Positions 35,421-43,973 of a DNA stretch of 64,000 nt are shown here, piece after piece (position 1 is the stretch's first letter; each line of letters opens with the position of its first letter). The stretch is taken from assembly GCF_000741715.1 (NCBI RefSeq), contig NZ_JGZN01000003.1:1-64000 (forward strand). The letters run 5' to 3'. The notes beneath the pieces were generated by a model. That model did no database searches. It was not told the origin of the DNA and saw only the letters and a program-made list of their open reading frames with translations. The translations under genes were made by a program, and so were the position numbers. This DNA comes from Bifidobacterium saguini DSM 23967 (GTDB taxonomy: Bacteria; Actinomycetota; Actinomycetes; Actinomycetales; Bifidobacteriaceae).

Positions 35421-37268
35421 ATGGCACAAGAACAAAAGAAGACAACAAAGAACAATAACTCTCGGCGCCGCGGCTCCTCTTCTCGCAAGGGAGCCAAGGG
35501 CGCCGGTAGCCGCAACAACCAGTCCCGCAAGATTAATCAGGCACCTACCGCACCTCAGCAGGATGCCGTGCTGATTGCGCCTCCGAAGTACCGCAAGGGT
35601 TCCATGCGCATCACGCCGCTTGGTGGTCTGGGTGAAATCGGCCGCAACATGAACGTGATCGAATACAATGGTCACCTTCTGCTCATCGATTGTGGCGTGC
35701 TTTTCCCCGAAGAAGAGCAGCCGGGCGTTGATTTGATTCTGCCCGATTTCAGCTACATCAAGGATCGTCTGGACAGGGTCGATGCTTTGGTACTGACCCA
35801 CGGTCATGAGGATCATATCGGCGGTGTGCCGTATCTGCTGAAGTTGCGCCCGGATATTCCGCTGATCGGCTCCAAGCTGACCCTTGCCTTTGTTGATGCC
35901 AAGTGCAAGGAACATCATCAGAACCCCACCAAGGTGGAGGTCTCCGGTCGTGAAAAGCTCAAGGTGGGTCCATTCGACCTTGAATTCATCAACGTGACCC
36001 ACTCCATTCCGGATGCTTTGGCCGTATATGTCAAGACTCCGGCTGGTTCCCTGATCGACACCGGCGATATCAAGCTCGACCAGCTGCCGCTCGACCATCG
36101 CATCACCGATCTTGTGGAATTCGGCAAGATCGGCGAAAAGGGTGTGGACCTGCTGATGATGGATTCCACCAACGCTGAGGTTCCGGGCTTCGTGAAGCCG
36201 GAAACCTCCATTGGCCCGGCACTGGATCAGGCATTCGCTCAGGCTACCCGCAAGATTATCGTGGCCAGCTTCTCCTCCCATGTGCACCGTGTGCAGCAGG
36301 TGGTGGATGCCGCCCACAAGTACGGCCGCAAGGTTGTGTTTGTCGGTCGTTCGATGGTGCGCAACATGTCCATTGCCGCCGATCTTGGCTACCTGCATAT
36401 TCCTGAAGGCACGGTTGTGGACCTGAAGCAGGCCAATGATATTCAGGATGACAAGCTCGTCTACATGTGCACCGGTTCCCAGGGCGAGCCGATGGCCGCG
36501 CTTGGCCGCATCGCAGACGGCAACCACCGCGATATTCACATCAACGAGTTTGATACGGTGATTCTCGCCAGCTCCCTGATTCCAGGCAACGAGCATGGCG
36601 TGTACAAGGTGATCAACAAGCTGGTGCAGCTTGGTGCCAAGGTAGTGAACCGCGATAACGCCGCCGTGCATGTTTCCGGCCACTGCAATGAGGGCGAGCT
36701 GCTATACATGTACAACATCGTTAAGCCGAAGTGCGCCATGCCTATCCACGGTGAGAACCGTCATCTGGTGGCCAACGGCCTGATTGCCGTCAAGACCGGC
36801 GTCGACCCGCAGAACGTGGTGCTTGCGGAAGACGGCGACGTGGTGGACCTCTACCACGGCAAGGCCGCGGTGGTTGGCTCTGTGCCATGCGGTTACGTGT
36901 ACGTCGATGGCGATTCCGTTGGCGAGCTGACCGATGATGAGCTTGAGAAGCGCCGCATCCTCGGCACTGAAGGCTTTGTTTCCGCATTCGTGGTAGTGGA
37001 TACCGATAATCGTGAAGTGGTTACCGGCCCGAAGATTTACCTGAATGCCGTGGCCGAAGACGAAAGCGAATTCGACAAGGTGCGCCACCAGATCGTCGAA
37101 CAGCTGAATGATGCCCTGATGCAGGGCACCCGCGACACCTACAAGTTGCAGCAGATCATGCGTCGCACGCTGGGCAGCTGGGTTGCTCGCCAGCTGCATC
37201 GCAAGCCGATGATCGTGCCGGTTGTTGCCGATATCGCTCAGGATGTTGAAATCGCGGATCAGCACTGA
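35421..37268 (+). CDS. rnj: Ribonuclease J
   Basis: This 615-aa metallo-beta-lactamase/beta-CASP ribonuclease is used for mRNA decay and rRNA maturation. The metal-binding HGHEDH lies at residues 127-132. Also visible are IDTGDIKLDQ, the beta-CASP segment KIIVASFSSHVHRVQ, and SGHCNEGELLYM followed by PIHGENRH. The first about 50 residues are a basic, Arg/Lys/Asn/Ser-rich tail, typical of actinobacterial RNase J and probably RNA-binding. A weak SD (CAAGAAG) precedes the ATG. Confidence 0.96.
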   Translation: MAQEQKKTTKNNNSRRRGSSSRKGAKGAGSRNNQSRKINQAPTAPQQDAVLIAPPKYRKGSMRITPLGGLGEIGRNMNVIEYNGHLLLIDCGVLFPEEEQPGVDLILPDFSYIKDRLDRVDALVLTHGHEDHIGGVPYLLKLRPDIPLIGSKLTLAFVDAKCKEHHQNPTKVEVSGREKLKVGPFDLEFINVTHSIPDALAVYVKTPAGSLIDTGDIKLDQLPLDHRITDLVEFGKIGEKGVDLLMMDSTNAEVPGFVKPETSIGPALDQAFAQATRKIIVASFSSHVHRVQQVVDAAHKYGRKVVFVGRSMVRNMSIAADLGYLHIPEGTVVDLKQANDIQDDKLVYMCTGSQGEPMAALGRIADGNHRDIHINEFDTVILASSLIPGNEHGVYKVINKLVQLGAKVVNRDNAAVHVSGHCNEGELLYMYNIVKPKCAMPIHGENRHLVANGLIAVKTGVDPQNVVLAEDGDVVDLYHGKAAVVGSVPCGYVYVDGDSVGELTDDELEKRRILGTEGFVSAFVVVDTDNREVVTGPKIYLNAVAEDESEFDKVRHQIVEQLNDALMQGTRDTYKLQQIMRRTLGSWVARQLHRKPMIVPVVADIAQDVEIADQH

Positions 37269-37280
37269 GCGACGCTGAAA

Positions 37281-37318
37281 GTAGCGGGTCAGGTGGAGTA
37301 ATACCCCTGACCCGCTAC
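37281..37318 (+). terminator. Hairpin after RNase J
   Basis: A perfect 13-bp stem (37281-37293 with 37306-37318) surrounds a 12-nt loop, 12 bp after the rnj stop. It lacks a T tract, so it may be an inefficient terminator or an mRNA 3' stabiliser. Confidence 0.6.
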
Positions 37319-37373
37319 AGTCGTATATAACCTTTACTTAAAAAGTCGTTATGCCATTCCGGCGCACTGCGCC

Positions 37374-37398
37374 ACCTCCCGCCAACCGGGAGGTTTTT
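37374..37398 (+). terminator. Intrinsic terminator in the pepN leader
   Basis: ACCTCCCG (37374-37381) pairs with CGGGAGGT (37387-37394) and runs directly into TTTTT. It ends 5 nt before the pepN SD (AAAGGA, 37404-37409). Either pepN is attenuated or its promoter lies in a very short space. Confidence 0.7.
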
Positions 37399-37414
37399 GT
37401 ATGAAAGGAACACT

Positions 37415-40024
37415 ATGCCCGGATCGAACCTGACCCGTGTTGAGGCCGAAGAACGCAAGGCCGTAGTCGAAGCACCGATTCACTATCATGTGGATCTTGA
37501 CCTGACCGTGGGCCCGAAGAACTTTGGTTCCAAAGCTCTGATTTGCTTCAATGCCGAGGAAGGATCCTCCACTTTCCTTGACCTGATCGCCGACGAAGTG
37601 ACCGCCATCGAACTCAATGGTGAGCCGTTGGATCCGGCCGTGGCATACAAGGACAGCCGCATTGAGCTGACCCACCTGAAGGCCAAGAACGAGGTCACCG
37701 TCACCGCGTTGTGCCGTTACTCCAACACCGGTGAAGGCTTGCACCGCTCGGTCGATCCTTCCGATGGCAACGTGTACCTCTATTCTCAGTTCGAGGTTCC
37801 GGACGCCCGCCGTGTCTACGCCGTGTTCGACCAGCCTGATCTGAAGGCCACTTTTGACTTCAAGGTGCTTGCTCCGAAGAGCTGGATTGTCACCTCCAAC
37901 ATGCCTGCCGCCAGCGTCGAAGATGATGTGCGCGAAACCCTTGACGGTACTCTGGAAGAAAAGCCGAACGAGTCCAGCCGCCTGTGGATTTTCGAGCCGA
38001 CCCCGGTCATGAGCTCCTACCTGACTGCCATCTGCGCTGGCCCGTACGCCGAATGGCATACCGAATACCACAACGAAGACGGCCGCATTGTGCCGATGGC
38101 TCAGTACTGCCGCCAGTCCCTTGCCGAGGCATTCGCCAAGGACGTGGATTATCTGTTCGACATCACCAAGAAGGGCTTCGCCTTCTACGCCAAGACCTGG
38201 GGTGTGCCGTACCCGTACGCCAAGTACGACCAGATCTACGTGCCGGAATACAACGCCGGCGCTATGGAGAACATCGGCATGGTCACCATCCGCGACTCCT
38301 ACGTGTTCGAATCCAAGGTGACTGATGCTCTGGCCGAACGCCGCGTGGTAACCGTGCTGCACGAGCTGGCTCACATGTGGTTCGGCGACTACGTGACCAT
38401 GAAGTGGTGGAATGATCTGTGGCTCAACGAGTCCTTCGCTGAATTCACCTCCACACTGGCCACCGCTGAAGCCACCGAATGGCATGACGCCTGGGCCACC
38501 TTCTGCTCCGGCGAGAAGAGCTGGGCCCTGCGTCAGGATCAGCTACCGACCACGCACCCGATTGTGGCCCCGATCAATGATTTGAACGATACCTACGTCA
38601 ACTTCGACGGCATCACCTACGCCAAGGGCGCTTCCGTGCTGAAGCAGCTGGCCTTCTACGTGGGCCGCGAACAGTTCTTCAAGGGCATCAACAGCTACCT
38701 CAACCGTCACGCCTACTCCAACGCCACCCTGGCCGACCTGCTGGGCGAGCTGGAGAAGACCTCCGGCCGTGACCTGAAGGCATGGAGCGCCAAGTGGCTC
38801 GAGAAATCCGGCATCAACACCATCGCCGCCTCGGTAGACGAAGCCGCTGATGGTACCATTGCCGAGCTCAAGCTCACCCAGACCGCTTCCGAAGAGCATC
38901 CGGTGCTGCGTCCGCACCGTCTGGCCATCGGCTTCTACAACGAAGATGAAACCACCGGCAAGATCATGCGTACCGAGCAGATCGAACTTGACGTGGATGG
39001 CGAGACCACCATTGTGGAGGCTGCCGCAGGTAAGCAGCGTCCGGCTCTGATCCTCATCAACGATGACGATCTGACCTACACGAAGATTCGTTTCGATGCC
39101 GAGTCCCAGGCGTTCGCCGAAGCCAACCTGCACCGTTTCGACGATGCACTGGCTCGCGCCGTGACTTGGCTGGCCTTCTGGGATATGACTCGTGATGGCG
39201 AATTCCCGGCCGAGCGCTTCGTAGACATGACCCTGCGCCTTCTGGCCACCGAAACCGAATCCACCACCTTCCGTTACGCGCTGGCCTGCATGAGCACCAC
39301 CGCCCACCACTACGTGGCACCTGCTCGCCGTGAGGAAGTGCTGCGCCACGTAGCCGCCGAACTGTGGAAGCTGGCCAACGCCGCCGAAGCCGGTTCCGAC
39401 AACCAGTTCCAGCTCATCACCGCATACCTCGGTTACGGTGAGGAAGGCGATGAAGCATTCGCTGCCAACGCTCACGGCCTGCTCGACGGCACGGTGAGCC
39501 TGCCTGGTCTGGAGATTGACAACAACTTCACCTGGACCATCATCCAGTCCCTCACCTCCGTTAATGCATTGAGCGATGACGAGGTTGAGGCTCAGCTGGC
39601 CAAGAAGGATTCGATTGTCAACCGTGAGTTCGCACTCGGTGCCCGCTCCGCACGACCGACCACTGAAGCCAAGGAATGGGCTTGGGATCAGGCGCTCAAC
39701 AACACTGAGCTGACCAACTCCCAGCTGGAAGCCGTGGCTCGAGGCTTCTCCGCCACTCCGAACACGGAGCTGGCCGAGCCGTTCGCAGCCAAGTACTTCG
39801 AGACCGTGGACTGGATTTGGGCCAACAAGACCTACCACATGGCCGAAGCGCTGCTCAACGGTCTCTACCCCGGCTACGCCGACCCGGCCACCCTCACCAA
39901 GCTCGGTGACGCATGGCTTGAGGAGCACTTCGCTGCCGACAACGCTCTGAAGCGTTTGATCGTCGAGAACGTGGCCTCCTCGCACCGCACCCTTAAGGTT
40001 CGCGACTACAACGCAGCCCTGTGA
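37415..40024 (+). CDS. pepN: Aminopeptidase N (M1 family)
   Basis: This 869-aa zinc aminopeptidase removes N-terminal residues from peptides in the cytoplasm. The start is ATG 37415 with AAAGGA at 37404-37409; an upstream TTG lies inside the terminator and is rejected. The exopeptidase motif GAMEN is at residues 282-286. The zinc motif HELAH is at 316-320, with the third ligand Glu339 in NESFAEF. Length and C-terminal ERAP1-like helical domain fit actinobacterial PepN. No signal peptide is present. Codon use is strongly biased, suggesting high expression. Confidence 0.97.
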   Translation: MPGSNLTRVEAEERKAVVEAPIHYHVDLDLTVGPKNFGSKALICFNAEEGSSTFLDLIADEVTAIELNGEPLDPAVAYKDSRIELTHLKAKNEVTVTALCRYSNTGEGLHRSVDPSDGNVYLYSQFEVPDARRVYAVFDQPDLKATFDFKVLAPKSWIVTSNMPAASVEDDVRETLDGTLEEKPNESSRLWIFEPTPVMSSYLTAICAGPYAEWHTEYHNEDGRIVPMAQYCRQSLAEAFAKDVDYLFDITKKGFAFYAKTWGVPYPYAKYDQIYVPEYNAGAMENIGMVTIRDSYVFESKVTDALAERRVVTVLHELAHMWFGDYVTMKWWNDLWLNESFAEFTSTLATAEATEWHDAWATFCSGEKSWALRQDQLPTTHPIVAPINDLNDTYVNFDGITYAKGASVLKQLAFYVGREQFFKGINSYLNRHAYSNATLADLLGELEKTSGRDLKAWSAKWLEKSGINTIAASVDEAADGTIAELKLTQTASEEHPVLRPHRLAIGFYNEDETTGKIMRTEQIELDVDGETTIVEAAAGKQRPALILINDDDLTYTKIRFDAESQAFAEANLHRFDDALARAVTWLAFWDMTRDGEFPAERFVDMTLRLLATETESTTFRYALACMSTTAHHYVAPARREEVLRHVAAELWKLANAAEAGSDNQFQLITAYLGYGEEGDEAFAANAHGLLDGTVSLPGLEIDNNFTWTIIQSLTSVNALSDDEVEAQLAKKDSIVNREFALGARSARPTTEAKEWAWDQALNNTELTNSQLEAVARGFSATPNTELAEPFAAKYFETVDWIWANKTYHMAEALLNGLYPGYADPATLTKLGDAWLEEHFAADNALKRLIVENVASSHRTLKVRDYNAAL

Positions 40025-40040
40025 TTGTGTTTTCGCCTAA

Positions 40041-40099
40041 CTCCCCTCTCTGAGGGGAGCCGTCGTCAAGGCGACTGAGGGGAGCTGCCCCAGAGCAGC
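40041..40099. repeat. REP-like GAGGGGAG element
   Basis: CTCCCCTC (40041-40048) and GAGGGGAG (40052-40059) form a hairpin. A short GTCG/CGAC hairpin, a second GAGGGGAG and a GCTGC/GCAGC hairpin (40084-40099) follow. Similar CTCCCCTCTCTGAGGGGAG elements recur between genes in bifidobacterial genomes, as I recall; copy number cannot be counted from one window. Confidence 0.55.
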
Positions 40100-40116
40100 A
40101 GTCCACATACCAAAAG

Positions 40117-40213
40117 AAAACCCGCAAGCAATCCTCAACAGCGTATCCTCGCTCAAGGCTGGCAATGTGCCGGCCCGAACAAGCGAAGGATACGAGGATG
40201 ATTGCGGGTTTTT
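40117..40213 (+). promoter_or_regulatory. Long inverted repeat covering the TauE/SafE start
   Basis: The outer arms 40117-40136 and 40194-40212 pair with one bulge. The inner arms 40142-40153 and 40182-40194 pair with one bulge, and a small GGCA/TGCC hairpin (40161-40171) is nested inside. The right arm contains the SD, the ATG (40198) and the first codons, and ends in TTTTT (40209-40213). It may be the pepN terminator, an attenuator, or a structure masking the start of the next gene. Confidence 0.6.
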
Positions 40214-41091
40214 CCATACTCTCACTACTGCTGATTCTGCTGGCCGGCATTGGAGCTGGATTCGTGGGATACGCAGTGGGTGCATCCTCGCTGGTTTCTT
40301 ACCCGGCGCTGCTTGCGTTCGGCATTCCACCGGTGCTTGCTAATGCATCGAATACGGTCGGTGTGGTAGGCACTGGCATTGGCGGCGTGATGGGTGCACG
40401 TCGCGAGCTTAAAGGCCAGACTTTGCGCGTTATCACGTATGTGGCCATCGGTGCTATCGGTGGTGTGATCGGCGCATATTTGCTGCTGGAACTTGATCCG
40501 AAAGTCTTTGAATTTGCGGCTCCCGCACTGATTTTGTTCAGCTCGCTGATTATTGCCGTCAATCCTCGTGGGCGCATGCAAGCGAAGCAGGCGGCCGCTG
40601 ATGCCGCGGCCCAGCTGAACCACATCAATGCCGCCGAGCAAGCCACGTCAACGGAATCGGTTGCTGAACAGCACAAGGCCGAGGAGCGTGCGTCCAAACT
40701 TTCCATCGACCAGCCGGTGCAGCCGATGAACAAAGACTCCTGGTGGGTCTGGGTCGGCGTGTGGGCCGTGGCCATCTATTCCGGCTACTTTGGTGCTGGC
40801 GCTGGCACTTGCGCGCTCGCCGTACTTGATGCCGCTAAAATCGGACCATTCCACAAAATTAATGCACTGAAAACCCTGATTGGTACCGGTGCGAACATTA
40901 CCGCATCCGTGGTGTTCATTGTGCGCGGCGCAGTCGATTGGCCAGCTGCCATCATGCTGTGCGTCGGCTGCTTCATCGGCGGCTACATCGCTCCTCCCAT
41001 CACCCGCAAGATACCCGCGAATATTATGCGTGCCGCCGCCGTGGTCGCCGGTATTATACTCACCATCGATTTGGCGCTCAAGACTTACTGA
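40198..41091 (+). CDS. TauE/SafE (TSUP) family membrane transporter
   Basis: This 297-aa membrane protein has two blocks of hydrophobic helices separated by a polar Ala/Glu-rich cytoplasmic loop (about residues 125-180). The family-type sequences are GAGFVGYAVGASSLVSYPAL near the N-terminus and the related GYFGAGAGTCALAVL in the second half, reflecting an internal duplication. TSUP proteins usually export sulfite, sulfoacetate or related anions; the substrate here is unknown. The start at 40198 begins directly in the first helix and has a GAAGGA SD. The ribosome-binding region lies inside the long inverted repeat 40117-40213. Confidence 0.88.
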   Translation: MIAGFSILSLLLILLAGIGAGFVGYAVGASSLVSYPALLAFGIPPVLANASNTVGVVGTGIGGVMGARRELKGQTLRVITYVAIGAIGGVIGAYLLLELDPKVFEFAAPALILFSSLIIAVNPRGRMQAKQAAADAAAQLNHINAAEQATSTESVAEQHKAEERASKLSIDQPVQPMNKDSWWVWVGVWAVAIYSGYFGAGAGTCALAVLDAAKIGPFHKINALKTLIGTGANITASVVFIVRGAVDWPAAIMLCVGCFIGGYIAPPITRKIPANIMRAAAVVAGIILTIDLALKTY

Positions 41092-41122
41092 AGCGTGATT
41101 ATCGCAAGCAAATGCAACCGAA

Positions 41123-41151
41123 TTGAGCAGCAATGTGTCAATCGGTATGAC
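41123..41151 (+). promoter_or_regulatory. Candidate glmM promoter
   Basis: TTGAGC (41123-41128) and TATGAC (41146-41151) are separated by 17 bp, about 80 bp upstream of glmM. A small CTCGTT/AACGAG hairpin (41180-41195) lies in the presumed leader. Confidence 0.4.
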
Positions 41152-41231
41152 ATCGTGCGCTGAGCCGATTACCATAGTGCTCGTTATAGAACGAGACGGT
41201 ATCAGACCGCTCAAGTGAAGGATGCAATAGT

Positions 41232-42620
41232 ATGCCGAAAATGTTTGGAACTGATGGTGTTCGAGGACTAGCCAACAAGGATCTGACCGCGCGCTTGGCA
41301 CTTGATTTGGGAGATGCGGCTGTGCGCGTGCTGGGCGATGCCGGCACAAAGGATGACCAGCCTGAGGGTCGTCGCCGTGCGCTCGTAGGGCGCGATACCC
41401 GAGTTTCCGGCGATTTTTTGGCTTCTGCGCTTGCTGCAGGCATGTCTGCCGGTGGTTTTGACGTGATTGACGCTGGCATTATCCCCACTCCGGGCGTGGC
41501 TTATCTGACCAGCGTGCTCAATGTGGAGATGGGCGCCGTGATTTCCGCATCCCACAATCCGATGCCGGACAATGGCATCAAGTTCTTCGCTCGTGGCGGT
41601 TTCAAGCTGCCTGATCAGAAGGAAGACGAAATCGAGGCTGTGCTTGGCCAGGATTGGGAGCGTCCGACCGGTGCCGGCGTGGGCCGCGTGAGCCACGATC
41701 AGACCACGGCTACCAACCTGTACATCGACCATCTGGTCTCCACCATCGCTCCGCTTAACGACGATCAAACCCAGCCGAAGCCGCTGAAGGGCTTGAAGAT
41801 TGTGGCCGATTGCGCCAACGGCGCCACTTCCGTGGTGGCTCCTGAGGCTCTGCGCCGCGCTGGCGCCGATGTGATTGTGATCAACGCATCCCCGGACGGC
41901 TACAACATCAACAAGAACGCCGGCTCCACCCACCCCGAACAGTTGCAGGCGATGGTCAAGGCCACCGATGCCGTAATGGGTGTGGCCTTCGATGGCGACG
42001 CCGACCGCTGCCTTGCCGTGGACGAAGACGGCAATATGGTCAACGGCGATCAGATCATGGGCATCCTGGCCCGCGCCAAGAAGCGCGAAGGCAAGCTCAA
42101 GCACGATACGCTCGTGGTCACTGTGATGAGCAACCTCGGCCTGAAGCTCGCCCTGAAAGATATGGGCATCAAGACCGTGGAGACCTCCGTGGGCGATCGT
42201 TACGTGCTCGAGGAAATGCTCAAGGGTGATTACTCACTCGGCGGCGAACAGTCCGGCCATGTGATCAACCGCGAATTCGCCACCACCGGCGACGGCACCC
42301 TGACCGCGCTGACCCTGTGCAACGAAGTCGTCAAGTCTGGCAAGAGCTTGAAGGAACTTGCCGCCGACTTCCCGCAGCTGCCGCAAACCCTGATCAACGT
42401 GCCGAACGTGGACAAGAAGGCGGCGTCCACCAACAAGCGCATTCAGGAGGCCGTGGCTCACGAAGAAGAGCTGCTCGGCGATTCCGGCCGTGTGCTGCTG
42501 CGCCCCTCCGGCACCGAGCCTCTCGTGCGCGTGATGGCCGAGGCCGCCACCCAGGCTTATGCCGACGAAGTGTGCACGCGTCTGGCCAAGATCGTGGCTG
42601 AAGAGCTTGCACTGAAGTAG
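41232..42620 (+). CDS. glmM: Phosphoglucosamine mutase
   Basis: GlmM converts glucosamine-6-phosphate to glucosamine-1-phosphate for UDP-GlcNAc and peptidoglycan synthesis. It is 462 aa, a normal length. The N-terminus MPKMFGTDGVRG is the family signature, the phosphoserine loop is ISASHNPMPDNG with Ser107, the metal loop is DGDADR, and the C-terminal phosphate site is RPSGTEPLVRVM. The SD is GAAGGA at 41219-41224. It pairs functionally with glmS at 53828. Peptide deformylase follows after 37 bp. Confidence 0.97.
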   Translation: MPKMFGTDGVRGLANKDLTARLALDLGDAAVRVLGDAGTKDDQPEGRRRALVGRDTRVSGDFLASALAAGMSAGGFDVIDAGIIPTPGVAYLTSVLNVEMGAVISASHNPMPDNGIKFFARGGFKLPDQKEDEIEAVLGQDWERPTGAGVGRVSHDQTTATNLYIDHLVSTIAPLNDDQTQPKPLKGLKIVADCANGATSVVAPEALRRAGADVIVINASPDGYNINKNAGSTHPEQLQAMVKATDAVMGVAFDGDADRCLAVDEDGNMVNGDQIMGILARAKKREGKLKHDTLVVTVMSNLGLKLALKDMGIKTVETSVGDRYVLEEMLKGDYSLGGEQSGHVINREFATTGDGTLTALTLCNEVVKSGKSLKELAADFPQLPQTLINVPNVDKKAASTNKRIQEAVAHEEELLGDSGRVLLRPSGTEPLVRVMAEAATQAYADEVCTRLAKIVAEELALK

Positions 42621-42657
42621 TCCCTTCCGCAAAGGAAATCCCGCAAAAGGAACCCGT

Positions 42658-43311
42658 ATGTTTGGAAAGAACACCAAAGTCGATCTCGAACTCAACCGTA
42701 TCGTTGAGCAGCTCATCAAAACCGGCGGCAAGGAGAAGATTCTGCCCATTGTGCAGTCTGGCGAACCGGTACTGCGCCAACAGACTATGGCCTACAATGG
42801 CCAGCTCTCCAAGCGCACGCTGGTCAAGCTCATCGACACGATGCACACCACGATGCTCGAAGCTCCGGGCGTGGGTCTCGCCGCTACCCAGATTGGTCTT
42901 GGCCTGGCGCTCGCTGTGGTCGAAGACCATGTGCGTGACGATGAGGACGATCCGCGTGAAATCGCGGAATTCCCCTTCCATGTGATCATCAACCCCAAGT
43001 ACACGCCCGCCAGCGACAAGACCGCATCCTTCTACGAGGGCTGCCTGAGTTTCGACGGCTATCAGGCCGTGCGCAAGCGTTGGCTTGATATCGATGCTGA
43101 ATGGGATGACGAGGACGGAAACCGTCACAAGGAGCGTCTGCACGGCTGGCCGGCACGTATTTTCCAGCATGAAACCGATCATTTGAGCGGCGAACTCTAC
43201 ATTGATCGTGCGGAGATTCGCTCGTTGACCACCTATGAGAACCTCGAGGACTACTGGTGCAACGACCCGGTGCCCACCGAGGCCGCCGAAGAACTCGGCT
43301 TCGCACTGTAA
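42658..43311 (+). CDS. def: Peptide deformylase
   Basis: Def removes the N-formyl group from nascent proteins. It is 217 aa; the extra about 40 residues over the E. coli enzyme lie mainly at the N-terminus, as in other actinobacterial forms. Motif 1 is GVGLAATQIG, motif 2 EGCLS with metal-ligand Cys129, and motif 3 QHETDH with His171, Glu172 and His175. The SD is AAAAGGA, about 8 nt before the ATG. It is probably co-transcribed with glmM. Confidence 0.96.
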   Translation: MFGKNTKVDLELNRIVEQLIKTGGKEKILPIVQSGEPVLRQQTMAYNGQLSKRTLVKLIDTMHTTMLEAPGVGLAATQIGLGLALAVVEDHVRDDEDDPREIAEFPFHVIINPKYTPASDKTASFYEGCLSFDGYQAVRKRWLDIDAEWDDEDGNRHKERLHGWPARIFQHETDHLSGELYIDRAEIRSLTTYENLEDYWCNDPVPTEAAEELGFAL

Positions 43312-43350
43312 ACCGATTACCCTATCTCAGCGTCACCATGATTGCCATGA

Positions 43351-43452
43351 CTGTAGGTTTTTGAACACTGACTGTAGGCTTTTGAACGTTTTTCGTTCAA
43401 TTTCCTACAGTCAACGTTGAAAAACCTACAGCCAGTGTTCAAAAACCTACAG
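43351..43452. repeat. Symmetric cluster of five 16-bp repeats with 21-bp period
   Basis: CTGTAGGTTTTTGAAC-type units lie at 43351-43366 and 43372-43387 in forward orientation, and at 43395-43410, 43416-43431 and 43437-43452 in reverse. Starts within each orientation are exactly 21 bp apart, two helical turns. Units 1 and 5 and units 2 and 4 share one symmetry axis at 43401.5, so the block can fold into one long hairpin. There is no Cas gene and no unique-spacer structure, so it is not a CRISPR. Confidence 0.8.
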
Positions 43453-43557
43453 CCAAGGGTGAATGGGCATCGGCACAGAGTGGTGTGCGATTGAGACCAT
43501 GAATGCTCTGTATGCAAAGCTGCACAATTATGCGTTGATAGGGTGATGTTGGATTCC

Positions 43558-43585
43558 TCGACAGGTCTGAGGATCCGTTTATACT
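43558..43585 (+). promoter_or_regulatory. Promoter of the 43-codon ORF
   Basis: TCGACA (43558-43563) and TATACT (43580-43585) are spaced 16 bp. The -10 ends 9 bp before the GTG at 43595, leaving almost no leader, which suggests a leaderless transcript. Confidence 0.55.
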
Positions 43586-43594
43586 TCTGACCTC

Positions 43595-43726
43595 GTGAGT
43601 GAGTATCAGGACAGCCGTCAGCAGCGTGAGAACCGCCGCCGCACTATGGTGCGCGTGGTGTGCGTTGTCATAGCTGTGGCCATGCTTGGCTCCCTGGTTA
43701 TCCCGGCAATTTACGCTGGACTTTGA
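43595..43726 (+). CDS. Small single-pass membrane protein (micro-ORF)
   Basis: This 43-aa frame starts at GTG 43595. The first 20 residues are polar and very basic (SEYQDSRQQRENRRRT), followed by one hydrophobic helix (about residues 19-40, VRVVCVVIAVAMLGSLVIPA). This is the classic pattern of a small inner-membrane protein. A good promoter lies immediately upstream, with no SD, consistent with leaderless translation. I do not recognise a named family. It sits between the repeat cluster and prfB in the same direction. Confidence 0.6.
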   Translation: MSEYQDSRQQRENRRRTMVRVVCVVIAVAMLGSLVIPAIYAGL

Positions 43727-43973
43727 CGCTGCCTGTGCGCATTCGTGCTTGCGGCTTTCACGTCTGATGCCTAATGATTCGAATTGCGCGGTCAGCGGAA
43801 CACAACAAGCATCACTGGCCGATGCTGGACAATCGAAATCATAAGCATTTACTGCCGCGGCAATAGCACCAGACATCATCAACAAGTAATGTTTGGCGAC
43901 GGAATGTGCACAGGCTGTCAACAAGGACGTGGCATCAAGGAACTTTCAAGAATCAACAGTAAGGTAAAACACG

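Larger units (their letters stand above)
43312..43594. other. Intergenic region with repeat cluster
   Basis: This region contains the symmetric repeat cluster described separately (43351-43452) and the promoter of the following micro-ORF. No tRNA is seen. A minus-strand open frame crosses it but has no family resemblance or SD and is not called. Confidence 0.5.

Noticed and set aside
43351..43452. CRISPR array
   Set aside because: Units occur in both orientations, gaps are only 5 bp (7 bp at the inversion point), and no cas genes are near.
43439..43924. A minus-strand frame of 161 codons across the repeat cluster and the micro-ORF
   Set aside because: It runs through the inverted repeats, has no SD, and the composition is unlike a real protein. 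The plus-strand micro-ORF has a better promoter and membrane-protein pattern.
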